64,000 bases of DNA from Euleptes europaea (lineage: Eukaryota; Chordata; Lepidosauria; Squamata; Sphaerodactylidae). A program made the position numbers and the translations under genes. Position 1 is the stretch's first letter; each line of letters starts with the position of its first letter. The stretch covers positions 3,236,501-3,300,500 of the forward strand of contig NC_079332.1 of the NCBI RefSeq assembly GCF_029931775.1. The letters run 5' to 3'. This document shows positions 62,256 through 64,000 of this stretch, in pieces. The notes under the pieces were generated by a model. It ran no database searches. It saw only the letters and a program-made list of their open reading frames with translations, and was not told the origin of the DNA.

Positions 62256-62509
62256 TGGTTCTTGTAGGTTATCCGGGCTGTGTAACCGTGGTCTTGGAAT
62301 TTTCTTTCCTGACGTTTCGCCAGCAACTGTGGCAGGCATCTTCAGAGTAGTAACACTGAAGGACAGTGTCTCTGTCCTTCAGTGTTACTACTCTGAAGAT
62401 GCCTGCCACAGTTGCTGGCGAAACGTCAGGAAAGAAAATTCCAAGACCACGGTTACACAGCCCGGATAACCTACAAGAACCAATGAACTCTGACCGTGAA
62501 AGCCTTCGA
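62256..62509 (+). mobile_element. Penelope-like palindromic insertion with 13-bp TSD
   Basis: Two ~105-base arms in near-perfect inverse repeat (TTCTTGTAGGTTATCCGGGC ... GCCCGGATAACCTACAAGAA) around a short centre, then a single-copy tail TGAACTCTGACCGTGAAAGC. Flanked by CAATGTTTAGGAT at 62243-62255 and 62510-62522. The arms hold CTGAAGA...GAAA in the spacing of a hammerhead core. Family assignment is from memory of similar reptile repeats. Confidence 0.75.
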
Positions 62510-62522
62510 CAATGTTTAGGAT

Positions 62523-63002
62523 GTTCGCCTGAACTTAGAAGAGCCAGGCGCAAGTCCCACAAAGCAGGCTGGGTGTCCTACTAACATGTTAGCCTAACCA
62601 CAGGGTTGTTGTAAAGGATAAACTATACCAGAACTCTAAAGCATTCCATTACACTGAAGCACGCACGTGTGCAATTCCCACATACATAAAATGTGCAACG
62701 TATAAAAGCATATTGCTTCGGACCTAACGGAATCCACATTCCTTCAAGCCCTCCTTCTTTTGAAAGAATAAGAGGTGGGATGAGCCAGACCACTAAAGCA
62801 GCTCAGGGAAAATCCACGCAGCAACAACTTGGCCAGTGACCATGACGGGCATGAGTTCACCCACAGTCTCCTTCCACACTGCCCAGTGCCATCCAGGTTA
62901 GGCTTGATCTTAGCTACCAGCCCAACAGGAACTTTCCTGTTAAGCTAAACTGGGTCCCAGTCACTTGGGAGAAAAGCAGGCTAATAAACGTTCCCTGAAA
63001 TA
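62523..63002. other. MAPK8IP3 upstream intron, nothing recognised
   Basis: No exon homologous to the upstream part of JIP3 was found from here to the window end. Confidence 0.5.
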
Positions 63003-63310
63003 CACCTGAAGAAGAGGAGTTGGTTTTTATATGCCGACTTTCTCTACCACTTAAGGGAGACTCAAACCGGCTTACAATCACCTTCCCCTCCCCACAACAG
63101 AAACCCTGGGAGGTAGGTGGGGCTGAGAGAGCTGTGAGTAGCCCAAGGTCACTCAGCTGGCTTCGTGTGAAGGAGCGGGGAAACCAACCCAGTTCACCAG
63201 ATTAGCCTCCGCCGCTCATGTGGAGGAGTGGGGAATCAAACCCTGTTCTTCAGATCAGAGTCCACGCTCCAAACCATCGCTCTTAACCACTACACCACAC
63301 TGGCTCCCCA
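63003..63310 (-). repeat. CORE-type SINE
   Basis: CTGAAGAAGAGGAGTTGGTT to CTACACCACACTGGCTCCC. Confidence 0.88.
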
Positions 63311-63699
63311 ATAGGCCAAATACGCCCCGCCCCCCCAGGGAAGTGTTTCAGGTTGTGAAAATGGTCCGGTGTGAAGCCCTTTCTCCACATGACCTGAATC
63401 AGGCACTGCACACCCAGAAACTGGGGAGAATCCATAACTTATGGCTGTGTTATGTCTGTCATAGAGTGGGGACCACAGATCTGACCTGCCTACGCCATAA
63501 TGTGCAAATCAACCCTAACTCTCAACTTCAGTTCAGACCGTTTAAGGAACAGCTGTTGTTACAATCCTGGCCATGATGCGGCTGATACCTGTCTAGGCTT
63601 TCGTCATTGTACAATCCTAAATACGATTTGACGGCTCTCAAGAAAAGCGCAGCAGAATGACAGACAAAGACTGTGAGAAGATGGCCGCTTAACCCTTTG

Positions 63700-63806
63700 C
63701 AACCATACCTTTTCTGAAAGGCAAGGGATGCCTTGGCAGAGTGGAGGTCTGAACCCAGGTCTCCAAGACTGTAGGCCTACGCTAACCACTACACCATATT
63801 AGCTTT
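63700..63806 (-). repeat. Old MIR-like SINE remnant
   Basis: GAGTGGAGGTCTGAACCCAG, CTCCAAGACTGTAGGCCTAC, CTAACCACTACACCATATTA. Confidence 0.55.
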
Positions 63807-63927
63807 CTGTAACTCTGTAAGCGTGTGAAGACTACTTTTTTGGTTTCGTTTAAAGGACACTCAGTGATCTTTCCTTTCTGCCCAATGTATTCATTGTTGG
63901 TTTCATATCTTTATAGGTCTTTTAGCT

Positions 63928-64000
63928 CTGGTTAGGAAGAATTTTCTAACAGTTAGATCAGTTCCTCAGTGGAACAGCCTTCCTCGGGAGGTGGTAAGTG
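63928..64000 (+). repeat. CR1 LINE fragment, runs off the window
   Basis: GGTTAGGAAGAATTTTCTAA CAGTTAG and CCTTCCTCGGGAGGTGGT match the CR1 copies at 8.27 and 20.95 kb. Confidence 0.8.

Overview
This is a vertebrate nuclear locus. Four spliced protein-coding genes can be read from conserved protein sequence and GT-AG splice sites: SPSB3 (+, 5' end outside the window), MRPS34 (+), NME3 (+) and MAPK8IP3/JIP3 (-, 5' end outside the window). The order and orientation match the human 16p13.3 block MAPK8IP3-NME3-MRPS34-SPSB3. The interspersed repeats point to a squamate reptile, perhaps a gecko (species not determined). They include CR1 and RTE-BovB LINEs, tRNA-headed SINEs and a 5S-rRNA-headed SINE with BovB-like tails, tRNA-Ala-like SINEs, hAT MITEs, a Tigger-like element and Penelope-like insertions.

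Layout: 1-5.9 kb, five coding exons of SPSB3. 5.9-12.2 kb, a gene-poor interval with CR1 LINEs, a TSD-flanked hAT MITE, an orphan CpG island (8.5-9.25 kb) and a 15-unit, 61-bp minisatellite (10.44-11.35 kb). EME2, which lies here in human, was not found. 12.2-17 kb, a CpG-island promoter with a perfect NRF1 site, then MRPS34. 17-19.4 kb, repeats including two Penelope-like hairpin insertions, one carrying a hammerhead-ribozyme-like fold. 19.4-25.1 kb, CpG island and NME3. 26.2-62.1 kb, MAPK8IP3 on the minus strand, convergent with NME3: 28 exons are resolved, 1105 residues in one continuous frame, including a 12-nt and an 18-nt microexon and a 51-nt candidate cassette exon. 62.1-64 kb, further upstream MAPK8IP3 intron with a 254-bp Penelope-like palindrome.

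The genes have separate jobs: SPSB3 is a substrate receptor for a cullin-RING ubiquitin ligase, MRPS34 is part of the small mitochondrial ribosomal subunit, NME3 is a membrane-associated nucleoside diphosphate kinase, and JIP3 is a scaffold linking kinesin/dynein cargo transport to JNK signalling. They are a conserved neighbourhood, not an operon. All exon limits come from reading splice sites and from remembered human orthologues; no alignment or database search was run.
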